A stretch of DNA of 6,745 bases from Nanobdellota archaeon. GTDB lineage: Archaea; Nanobdellota; Nanobdellia; Pacearchaeales; GW2011-AR1. The notes beneath the pieces were generated by a model that ran no database searches, was not told the origin of the DNA, and saw only the letters and a program-made list of their open reading frames with translations. Shown here piece after piece: positions 1 through 6,745 of this stretch (positions are counted from its first letter, which is position 1; the number at the start of each line of letters is the position of its first letter). Location: the NCBI GenBank assembly GCA_018816205.1, contig JAHIWJ010000220.1, positions 1 to 6,745 on the forward strand. Reading direction: 5' to 3'. Both the position numbers and the translations under genes were made by a program.

Positions 1-137
1 ATCGCTCTCGACACAAATTCCTTTTGCACAGCAAAGAAAATCACATTATTATGAACAAAACACTTTCGCGTCTTGACTTTAGAAATCTTGTCTAGGAGGT
101 TAATGTACCTCATCGCCGTCATATCAATCACACCCAT
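1..137 (-). CDS. nusA: Archaeal NusA-like KH-domain protein, N-terminal part (3' end outside window)
   Basis: This is the start of a small RNA-binding protein related to the KH portion of bacterial NusA. Archaeal members are about 140-150 residues, carry KH domains and lack the S1 domain; they are thought to act in transcription elongation or termination, though their role is poorly defined. Reading from the ATG at 137-135 gives 45 codons before the window edge with no stop, beginning MGVIDMTAMRYINLLDKI and continuing through VKTRKCFVHNNVIFFAV to VSRA. The pattern MRYINLLD, then a short basic stretch with a Cys, then a hydrophobic strand, matches my memory of archaeal NusA N-termini, and the next residues should open the first KH domain. 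Position downstream of rpoA agrees with the usual archaeal order. The start is supported by AAGGA five bases upstream; Met6 and Met9 are less likely alternatives. The identification rests on 45 residues plus context. Confidence 0.8.
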   Translation of the reverse strand, partial: MGVIDMTAMRYINLLDKISKVKTRKCFVHNNVIFFAVQKEFVSRA

Positions 138-142
138 AGCAA

Positions 143-147
143 TCCTT
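143..147 (-). promoter_or_regulatory. Ribosome binding site candidate for nusA
   Basis: The minus strand reads GAAGGATTGCT before the ATG at 137-135. AAGGA is followed by a five-base spacer. Only four bases (AGGA) match the canonical archaeal Shine-Dalgarno sequence, so it is a modest site, but it favours Met1 over the internal Met codons. Confidence 0.5.
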
Positions 148-180
148 CAGAATGTTTATTATAATCCCTTCATTAAATAG

Positions 181-188
181 TTTATAAA
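181..188 (-). promoter_or_regulatory. TATA box candidate, promoter for nusA
   Basis: On the minus strand, in the gap between rpoA and nusA, TTTATAAA is an excellent match to the archaeal TATA element bound by TBP. The preceding bases GCGATAGA are purine-rich, as loosely expected for a TFB recognition element. With the usual 25-27 bases from box centre to start site, transcription would begin near 157-160 and leave a leader of about 20 bases that keeps the AAGGA site. The gap is A+T rich, so a chance match is possible. A second, weaker TATA-like stretch (TATAATAA, 156-163) is only about 22 bases from the ATG and fits less well. No clear terminator (hairpin or long T-run on the transcript) is seen after rpoA, so read-through is also possible. 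Confidence 0.5.
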
Positions 189-227
189 TCTATCGCACAA
201 ATGTCCAGCAACAAACACCGTCGGTAA

Positions 228-3200
228 CTACTTTTTTTCACTCTTTTGTTCTTTCGACAAAGGACCAGTAACTTTGACAAGCAAACCCGGCAAACCAGTA
301 CCGACTGGAATCGGTTGGTTAAGTAAAATATTTTCAATGACAGAATTCAACTCATCTTCAGAACCCTTAATAGTTGCATTAACAAACTGTTTATCCGGAG
401 TTTCAAATGTCGCTCTTGCCAAAATCGAAGCCTTGTCAGTAATGATGCCCATTCTAGTAACTCCCTTAACCGTTCCAGACGAAGTCATCGCATCAGCAAC
501 AAGCTGCAAATGCGTTTCGTTAATGTCAAGACCCTGCGTTTGAATCACATTCTTGATTTCATTTATGATTGTCTGACGGGCGGCTTCTATCCCCAAAACA
601 TTCTTCACGTCGTGGATATCATTTGAAAATATCTTATCTCGATTCACGCCCTTGATTTCCATCACTTCTTTAATGTTTGAACCGTTAGTCAAAATAACAA
701 AATCTCTGTCTTTCTTTGAAACAACCACTTGAGGAATTCCTTTCACACCAGATATCACAGCCCCTTTTAACTTGCCCTTAAGCTTGTACATCTCCTTGAA
801 ACCCAATTCAGGAATTGAAACAATGATTGTGTTTCCGTTTAAATCCACCTTCAGTTTCTTATCAGAAAGTTTGTCAGCGATTTTTTGCACACCGATATGC
901 GTCCTTCTCACAGCCTCGGAATTCAGTTCAATTTCAATCTTCTTGTTCCCAAAGTCAAGGTTAATCGCAGATAAAACTTCTTCCAACTTTACTTCCTTTA
1001 TTTTCTCCGCAAGAACTCTAGCATCTTTCTCATTATTAAATTCCTTATCCAAATATATTTCCATGATTGGAGTAGATGGCTGTTTTCGCGCATCAAGGAT
1101 TTCAATCAGTCTCGGCAATCCCAGGGTAATCTGCATTTGAGCGACACCAGCATGGTGGAAAACGTTCAAGACCATCTGAGTAGATGCTTCTCCAAATGAC
1201 TGGGCTGTCACAACTCCAACCGCCTCTCCAGGAGCGATCTTGTCTTCTTTTAGATGGAGTTTAGACACATCCTTGCCGTCGTAGCCATAAATAAACTGAA
1301 CAATGTTTTCAGAAGCATCTCTTACAGTTCCATCATACTCAACCTTCAGGTCTTGCAACGCGCTCACAAGTCTTCTGTAAAGATAACCTGACTTAGGCGT
1401 CCTCAGCGCAGTATCCATAAGGCTGTCCCTGCCAGTAATCGCTCCAAAGAAGAACTCGCTCGGTTTCAGCCCGTCCATGAAAGGCGATTTGATGAACCCA
1501 TGCGCTTCAGGGCTTAATCCTCCAGCCTTAAAGAATGAGAGCGTTCTCCCAGTGTAACCAAAATTAATTCGTCTGTTCCACAAAACCTGCTGCCCGACAC
1601 TGCAGCCCATCTGAGTTATATTTGTGATGCCGCCACCGCTTCCAGACTTTATCATCATATTCACATTCGCTTCCGAGGGGAAGTTGGCCTTAACCACATC
1701 CCCAAGATCTGTTCTTACAGCGTTCAAAACCTGCATAATTTTTGTCTCCCTAGTTTCTTCCGGAGTCTTGCCAGGCATAATTTCTAAATTACCTGAATTG
1801 TATTCTTCAATTATCTCATGAGTTTTCTTCTCAGCCTTTTCAATTACCTCTTTAGTGATTTCCTTGACCTTCTCAGGAACAGTGAAATCATGAAGCGATA
1901 GAGTATAGCCCACCTTGGAAAGATACGAAGTTCCAAGCGTAAATGCTTTGTTAATAGTATCGACTGTAACCTCTCTTCCCATTTCTCTGTCCAGCAATTT
2001 AACCATCTCGCCATCTTCTGCGCCAAATGTTTTTTCGCCAGTTATCGTAGAAGGCATGCTAATCTTGGCTTCTTTTGGAATGACCTGAGCAAAAACTTCC
2101 GTTCCGGAAATTTCTTTCTTCTTTATACTGTTTACAACATTAGCAGAATACAAAAGCTGGTCCGCACTGCTTTTGTCAACAGTCGTTTTACCAAGAATAT
2201 AAGCTCCAGTCACAGCATCAGCGATTGTGCCGACAAGGTTGACATTGTTCTTAGAAGAAATTATATTTTTGTTTATGTCTAGTAAAACTTTAGCCTCCGA
2301 AAGAGCTTCCTCATTCTGCGGGCTATGGATGTTCATTTCGTCTCCATCAAAATCCGCGTTATAAGGCGCAGCTGCCGCTGGATTCATTCTGAACGTTCTT
2401 CCAGGCAAAACTTTGACATAGTGGGCCATCAAACCCTGTTTGTGCAGCGTCGGGTGTCGGTTAAACAACACAATATCTCCATCCCTCAAATGTCTCTCGA
2501 TTTTATAGCCTGGCTGGAGTTCATTAGCTATTTCTTCCTTCAAGTCCTCGGAAACTCTTTTTCTGCGCCCATCAGGCCTTATAACATTATTCGCTCCGGG
2601 GTATTTGTTCCCGTTCAAAACCAACGCTTTCATGATTTCAAGATTTATCGTAGTAACAGATTCCGCGACCGTTATTATTTTGGCAATCTGTTCAGGAACT
2701 CCAATTTCATTAATCTTAAGGTAAGGATCCGGCGATACGACCGACCTTGCAGAATAGTTAACTCTCTTCCCTGCAAGGTTGTGTCTGATTCTTCCTTCTT
2801 TCCCCTTAATTCTCTCGGTAATTGTCTTCAACGGTTGTCCAGACCTATGCCTTGCTGGTGGAATTCTTGTAACATTATTATCAAAGAAAGTAGTTACATG
2901 ATACTGCAGTAAGTCCCATAAGTCTTCGATGATAACTTCAGGCGCTCCCGCATTGAGGTTTTCCCACAACCTCTGGTTTGCTCGGATAATGTCTGATAAT
3001 TTGTGCGTAAGGTCGTCTTCACTTCTCTCTCCGGTGTCGAGGGTAATGGATGGCCTGACAGTAACAGAAGGAACCAGCAGGAGGGCAATAATCGCCCGCT
3101 CAGGCCTCACCGATTTCGTATTAACGCCAATTTTCTTCAACTCTTCGTCCGGAATGTTCACTAATCTTTCTCTAACCTCAATAGGGTTAAGCCGCTTCTT

Positions 3201-3662
3201 GTCAACAAAAAAGTTTGTCGGTTTCTCAAGTTTAACGCGGTCAATGTTCTCGTTGCAATGCGGACACTTCTTTGCATCTCTCGCTTTTTTGGCTCGCTCT
3301 GCAGGAGTCATACCTTTTTGCTTTTCGTCAGTCAGAGTTAACTTACCGCAATGCGGACAAAAGCTTCGCAAACACAACTCAACAAGAGGAATATACTTGA
3401 TATGCAAAACAGGCCTGGCAAGTTCGATACTTCCAGGATGCCCTGGACACTCTTTAACACGCTTTCCGCAAGTTCGGCATCTTACACCAGGATCAATAGC
3501 ACCCAGCCTAAGATCCATCAAGCCCCCGTCGACAGGAAAGCCGTCTATATCATAAAGTTCAGGAGTTACAACCTTGACAGCACTAACCTTCTTGACCTGC
3601 TCAGGACTAAGCAAACTGAAGCTCATGCTCCTGACTTGTTTTCTCGAATATTTACTGCTCAT
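228..3662 (-). CDS. rpoA: RNA polymerase largest subunit, unsplit A'+A'' (Rpo1/RpoA)
   Basis: Catalytic largest subunit, homologous to Rpb1 and bacterial beta'; with RpoB it forms the active cleft that polymerises RNA. Visible in order: N-terminal clamp (LLSPEQ, then a Cys62/65/72-His75 zinc site); second zinc site Cys102/105/133/136; DDLTHKL and DLWDLLQYHV; switch-2 region KRVNYSARSVVSPDP (about 299-313); NRHPTLH; active-site NADFDGD with Mg-binding Asp437, Asp439, Asp441; helical funnel (595-660); bridge helix about 727-762; the A' ending (VEYDGTVRD, about 774-782); then the A'' part from PGEAVG (811), trigger loop with His836, jaw, and GIEAAR (1024) near the C terminus. A' and A'' are therefore one frame, with no intein. 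At 1144 residues it is roughly 130 shorter than a typical A' plus A''; the junction is nearly absent. A Lys-rich tail (SKEQKSEKK) ends at TAG. The ATG at 3662-3660 overlaps rpoB; Met13 is an alternative start, but its AGGAG lies one base away, too close. Confidence 0.97.
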   Translation of the reverse strand: MSSKYSRKQVRSMSFSLLSPEQVKKVSAVKVVTPELYDIDGFPVDGGLMDLRLGAIDPGVRCRTCGKRVKECPGHPGSIELARPVLHIKYIPLVELCLRSFCPHCGKLTLTDEKQKGMTPAERAKKARDAKKCPHCNENIDRVKLEKPTNFFVDKKRLNPIEVRERLVNIPDEELKKIGVNTKSVRPERAIIALLLVPSVTVRPSITLDTGERSEDDLTHKLSDIIRANQRLWENLNAGAPEVIIEDLWDLLQYHVTTFFDNNVTRIPPARHRSGQPLKTITERIKGKEGRIRHNLAGKRVNYSARSVVSPDPYLKINEIGVPEQIAKIITVAESVTTINLEIMKALVLNGNKYPGANNVIRPDGRRKRVSEDLKEEIANELQPGYKIERHLRDGDIVLFNRHPTLHKQGLMAHYVKVLPGRTFRMNPAAAAPYNADFDGDEMNIHSPQNEEALSEAKVLLDINKNIISSKNNVNLVGTIADAVTGAYILGKTTVDKSSADQLLYSANVVNSIKKKEISGTEVFAQVIPKEAKISMPSTITGEKTFGAEDGEMVKLLDREMGREVTVDTINKAFTLGTSYLSKVGYTLSLHDFTVPEKVKEITKEVIEKAEKKTHEIIEEYNSGNLEIMPGKTPEETRETKIMQVLNAVRTDLGDVVKANFPSEANVNMMIKSGSGGGITNITQMGCSVGQQVLWNRRINFGYTGRTLSFFKAGGLSPEAHGFIKSPFMDGLKPSEFFFGAITGRDSLMDTALRTPKSGYLYRRLVSALQDLKVEYDGTVRDASENIVQFIYGYDGKDVSKLHLKEDKIAPGEAVGVVTAQSFGEASTQMVLNVFHHAGVAQMQITLGLPRLIEILDARKQPSTPIMEIYLDKEFNNEKDARVLAEKIKEVKLEEVLSAINLDFGNKKIEIELNSEAVRRTHIGVQKIADKLSDKKLKVDLNGNTIIVSIPELGFKEMYKLKGKLKGAVISGVKGIPQVVVSKKDRDFVILTNGSNIKEVMEIKGVNRDKIFSNDIHDVKNVLGIEAARQTIINEIKNVIQTQGLDINETHLQLVADAMTSSGTVKGVTRMGIITDKASILARATFETPDKQFVNATIKGSEDELNSVIENILLNQPIPVGTGLPGLLVKVTGPLSKEQKSEKK
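3652..3662 (-). other. 11-base rpoB/rpoA reading-frame overlap
   Basis: The minus strand reads ATGAGCAGTAA: the first three bases are the rpoA start codon and the last three the rpoB stop, in different frames. The bases before the ATG (TTGAAAAATAAAT) have no Shine-Dalgarno match. The arrangement is typical of termination-reinitiation coupling, which would keep RpoB and RpoA in equal amounts. This is an inference from layout; if Met13 of RpoA is used instead, the genes would be separated by about 25 bases. Confidence 0.75.
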
Positions 3663-6600
3663 ATTTATTTTTCAATTTGAATTTAGTATGAATTCCCAAA
3701 CCAAGTAGCTCGTCTATAAGCAACTTGAACGCATATGAAACTTCAACCGGTTCAGCTTCACTGCTGCCGCACATTGTACAGACCGCCTTGTTCCTGATAG
3801 CATCCTCATAACCCATATTTCCGCACTCAGAACAAATATGCACAATAGTCTTATCAGAGTCGTATCTCTCCTTCAACAGCAACGAAGCGCCATGCCCTGC
3901 AAGTGCCTGTTGCTCCATTTCTCCAAGCCTAAGTCCTCCGCCCCGCGCTCTTCCTTCGATCGGCTGCCTTGTTAGCAATGCAACTTTCCCAGAAGCCCTA
4001 GCGTGAATAAGGTTCTTGACCATTCTCTTCAACTTCAAGTAATACATGCTTCCGACATAAATCTTCGCTTCCATCTTCTCTCCGGTAATGCCATTGTACA
4101 TAGTCTCCTTTCCGTCATAACTAAAGCCCATTTCTTGGAGCAGCGCTTCAAGCTCGTGAACTTTTTGGCCGGTGAACGGTGTACCGTCGATAATCTTCCC
4201 AGTTACCGCAGCAGTTTTGCTCGCCAGCAATTCAATAAGATAACCTACAGTCATACGGCTTGGAATTCCGTGCGGGTTGAACATCAAATCTGGGCTTACG
4301 CCATTGATAGTGAAAGGTACATCGTCATTATTTGCAATCATACCAACAACACCTTTCTGTCCGTGAGGCGATGAATATTTGTCTCCGACTTCAGGCAACC
4401 GTGAGTCTCTCGTTCTAACATCAACAACCCTGTTCCCTTCACCGTCAACAGTAACAAAAACTGCGTCAACAACACCCCTCTCGCCCTGTCTGACAACAGA
4501 GCTGGCTTCTTTCTTTGCCTGAATGCTCAGGTCTTTTGCCTCAGACAAGAATTTTGGCGGCGTAACTTTGCCGATTACAACCTCTCCAGACTCCATGTCC
4601 GCCTCTGGATAGGCAACACCATCATCTTCTAGAAAACGATAAACTTCCTCAGTCCGATAGCTTGAAACATCTTTGTCTGGAATGAGAATCTCATCAGACA
4701 ACCCGCCAGCATACTGCAATTCAGTAGCCGAGTATGGCCTGAAATATGTGCTCCTTCCCATCCCTCTGTCGATGCTTGCTTTATTTAACACAACAGCGTC
4801 TTCAATATTATACCCCTGAAAAGGCATTATCGCAACCACAATGTTCTGTCCGGACGGATAAACATCAAGCGTATCATAAATAAAACTCCTAACAAGAGGT
4901 CTCTGCGGATAATGCAAAATCGAAACATCCGTGTCCACTCTAACAAGGTAATTGGCAGCATAAATACCTAAGCTCTGCTTGTTCGTCTTGCTGCCCCTCA
5001 TCAGCCTAGATGATTGGTCGTGATTAGCAAATGGAACAAGAGAAGTTATCAAACCAAAAACATCAATAGGGTGAACTTCCAAGTGGGTATGATCTAAAGT
5101 AATATCTGTCTCGTTCATTGCAACATATGCATTCTCTTCCTCAGCAGCATCGATGTATTCGATTATGCCTTTGTCTACGAGATCAGTCCATGTAAGGTCG
5201 CCCTGCTGTAGCAAAACAAAATCTTCATCTCTAAGCTTAGCAGCGCCCTGTTCTACCACAATAAGTGGTCTTAAAACTCTTCCAACCTCAGACGAAATTG
5301 TAACTTGATCAAGCCCCCCGTCGTGGCGCACACTAATCCCAGTAGGAATTTCCTTGTTTCTCCTCATCTCTCGAACCTTTTTAGCAAACTCTGCAGGATT
5401 GTTTACAAAACCAATGAACTTGCCGTTCATGAAGACATCACTTCCGCCTAACAAATCTTTTTTTAGTCCTGCAGACTCAAGTTTTCTCATCACAGCTTTC
5501 TCGTCGAGTTCAATCGCCGTAGAAATCTTTGCAAGCAGTGACAGATTTTTCCTCAATCCAATTTCAGTTCCTTCAGGAGTTTCAGTCGGACAGAACCTTC
5601 CATAATGTGTGGGATGCAGAGTTCTCGCCTTAAAGTTTTCCTGGTCTCCAGGCAACAGACTTGTAACTCTCTGCAGCTGCGAAGAGACGTCAAGGTAATT
5701 GGTCTTTGACATATTCTGCGTAACCCCGCTTCTCTCGCCGATCCAGCTCCCAGTGGCAATCGCACTCTCAACCCTGTGCGTAAATAGAGTTGATTTAGCA
5801 ATTGTTTTTAATGAGTAAAACTTTTTTCGCTTGGAAATTTTTTGCAACGAATATTGAATGTCTCTAACAAGAATTTTTAAATTAACTCTAAACAAATCAG
5901 ACATCAAATCGCCGGAAAGTTTAACCCTTTTGTTTGCATAATGGTCTTTATCAGTCCGGATGTTTGTATTGTCTTTTGCCCGAAGGTAAGTTCTTACTAG
6001 CCTGCATAAGGTAATCGCCTTCTCCTCCCGGCCCTGCTTTGTAATTCCTATATTCGGCAGCAAGAATGAGTCAATCCTCTGCTTAACTCTGTCAAGAATT
6101 TCTTTCTTCGTTCCCTGAATTCCAGATTTTTCAGCAATAAACATCATCGCATCTTCATTAGACTGCAAATGTGCATATTCATACAAGTTAACAATCAAGC
6201 AGTCATTCTCCATGCCTATATTTTTAGCAATGTCTGCTTCCTTTATCATGCCGAGAGATTTAAGCAGAACCATGATTGGAATATTCTTCAGTCTGCTAAA
6301 TGTCAACTCAAGGATGCCCTCGTTAGTCTCGCTTATAGTTGTAGGAATTCTATAAGACCCTCTTTCAGAAAATACCCTTAAAGTCAATCCCTGTCTTCCT
6401 TCCTCGATAAAGGGTTGGTTGGGCGCAAGATCCTCAGACATAACAATAACCCTCTCATTCCCGTTGATAATGAAATAACCGCCCTGATCCAGTTTGTCCA
6501 TATAATTTTTTATAAGCTCTTCTTTTCCCATACCATGAGTATTGCACTTAGAACTTCGAACCATAATCGGAATTCTTCCCACTTCTACTTCAGAACTTTC

Positions 6601-6745
6601 AGTCTGATTTTCATACTTCACGCTAAGCTCGACGTAAACTGGAGCCGCATACGTCAGATTTCTCAGTTTTGCTTCAACCGGGGTCAGCACACTCACGCTG
6701 CCATCAGCTTCGATAATATTCGGATCCCCAACACGCACCTTCCCA
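3652..6745 (-). CDS. rpoB: RNA polymerase second-largest subunit, unsplit B (Rpo2/RpoB), 5' end outside window
   Basis: Second catalytic-cleft subunit, homologous to Rpb2 and bacterial beta. The reading frame is open to the window edge: the GTG at 6736-6738 is an internal Val, since AAG and GGG codons precede it and GKVRVGDP matches an internal block found roughly 80-90 residues into archaeal RpoB. Counting from that Val: EADGS, LRNLTYAAP (26-33); GGYFIINGNERVIV (86-99); SEDLAPNQ; TDKDHYANKR (262-271); fork region LHPTHYGRFCPTETPEG (374-390); GYNIEDA with Glu646/Asp647 at the active centre; GDKYSSPHGQKG (785-796); NPHGIPSRMTVG (821-832); EGRARGGGLRLGEME (928-942); C-terminal zinc ribbon Cys969/972/987/990; and VEVSYAFKLLIDEL anchoring the clamp. 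B'' and B' are in one chain, unlike methanogens that split them. The total would be about 1110-1120 residues, normal for the family. It ends with TAA inside rpoA; rpoH is commonly upstream in archaea but cannot be seen here. Confidence 0.97.
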   Translation of the reverse strand, partial: GKVRVGDPNIIEADGSVSVLTPVEAKLRNLTYAAPVYVELSVKYENQTESSEVEVGRIPIMVRSSKCNTHGMGKEELIKNYMDKLDQGGYFIINGNERVIVMSEDLAPNQPFIEEGRQGLTLRVFSERGSYRIPTTISETNEGILELTFSRLKNIPIMVLLKSLGMIKEADIAKNIGMENDCLIVNLYEYAHLQSNEDAMMFIAEKSGIQGTKKEILDRVKQRIDSFLLPNIGITKQGREEKAITLCRLVRTYLRAKDNTNIRTDKDHYANKRVKLSGDLMSDLFRVNLKILVRDIQYSLQKISKRKKFYSLKTIAKSTLFTHRVESAIATGSWIGERSGVTQNMSKTNYLDVSSQLQRVTSLLPGDQENFKARTLHPTHYGRFCPTETPEGTEIGLRKNLSLLAKISTAIELDEKAVMRKLESAGLKKDLLGGSDVFMNGKFIGFVNNPAEFAKKVREMRRNKEIPTGISVRHDGGLDQVTISSEVGRVLRPLIVVEQGAAKLRDEDFVLLQQGDLTWTDLVDKGIIEYIDAAEEENAYVAMNETDITLDHTHLEVHPIDVFGLITSLVPFANHDQSSRLMRGSKTNKQSLGIYAANYLVRVDTDVSILHYPQRPLVRSFIYDTLDVYPSGQNIVVAIMPFQGYNIEDAVVLNKASIDRGMGRSTYFRPYSATELQYAGGLSDEILIPDKDVSSYRTEEVYRFLEDDGVAYPEADMESGEVVIGKVTPPKFLSEAKDLSIQAKKEASSVVRQGERGVVDAVFVTVDGEGNRVVDVRTRDSRLPEVGDKYSSPHGQKGVVGMIANNDDVPFTINGVSPDLMFNPHGIPSRMTVGYLIELLASKTAAVTGKIIDGTPFTGQKVHELEALLQEMGFSYDGKETMYNGITGEKMEAKIYVGSMYYLKLKRMVKNLIHARASGKVALLTRQPIEGRARGGGLRLGEMEQQALAGHGASLLLKERYDSDKTIVHICSECGNMGYEDAIRNKAVCTMCGSSEAEPVEVSYAFKLLIDELLGLGIHTKFKLKNKYEQ

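Noticed and set aside
92..180. Plus-strand 25-codon ORF (ATG at 103) preceded by a perfect AGGAGG
   Set aside because: The AGGAGG is the reverse complement of codons for Leu-Leu in the NusA frame on the other strand. The peptide has no recognisable features and overlaps the start of a better supported gene, so chance is the likelier explanation.
216..225. Short inverted repeat (CACCGTCGGT) just after the rpoA stop as a terminator
   Set aside because: The four-base arms leave almost no loop, and no T-run follows on the transcript strand, so it does not look like a terminator.
2331..2360. Possible intein at the RpoA active-site motif
   Set aside because: This is a known intein insertion site in archaeal A', but NADFDGD is uninterrupted and no intein splicing or endonuclease motifs occur in either subunit.
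2325..3555. Long plus-strand open frames (for example 2325-2912 and 2929-3555)
   Set aside because: They are antisense to conserved, motif-rich RpoA coding sequence, have no recognisable domain, and reflect codon bias of the real gene. The same holds for other open frames opposite or out of phase with rpoA and rpoB.
6736..6738. GTG as the start codon of rpoB
   Set aside because: The frame stays open to the window edge, and the residues around it (GKVRVGDP) match an internal conserved block of archaeal RpoB, so this is an internal valine.

Overview
This window is a core transcription locus from an archaeon. Every gene lies on the minus strand, so in transcription order it reads from the right edge to the left: rpoB (5' end beyond the window), rpoA, a 90-base gap, then the start of a nusA-like gene that runs off the left edge. 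The archaeal assignment rests on the archaeal/eukaryotic type of both large RNA polymerase subunits: the Rpb2-like C-terminal zinc ribbon, the Rpb1-like paired N-terminal zinc sites, and the gene order rpoB-rpoA-nusA. The wording of several conserved blocks, the missing L30e gene and the trimmed RpoA suggest a reduced lineage such as DPANN (for example Woesearchaeota- or Pacearchaeota-like). That placement is an inference from remembered family patterns, not from a search.

Layout. Positions 3652-6745 (minus) encode nearly all of an unsplit RpoB (B''+B' in one chain); roughly the first 80-90 residues lie outside. RpoB ends 11 bases inside rpoA. Positions 228-3662 (minus) encode RpoA as one continuous 1144-residue chain, whereas most archaea split it into A' and A''. 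Positions 138-227 are noncoding and carry a good TATA-box candidate plus a short Shine-Dalgarno-like site. Positions 1-137 (minus) encode the first 45 residues of an archaeal NusA-like KH protein, too short to have been picked up by a length-filtered ORF search.

The genes work together as the two catalytic halves of RNA polymerase (RpoB and RpoA form the active-centre cleft) and an RNA-binding factor linked to transcription and ribosomal-protein operons. The overlap suggests coupled translation of the two large subunits in equal amounts, while nusA may also have its own promoter.

There is no mobile element, CRISPR array, intein, tRNA or exotic system. What merits a second look is inside the polymerase: the fused RpoA lacks almost all of the segment that normally spans the A'/A'' junction, the pore/funnel region looks shortened, and several near-universal motif residues are altered (the GARGS-type motif, the SRHG motif of RpoB, and the trigger-loop block).
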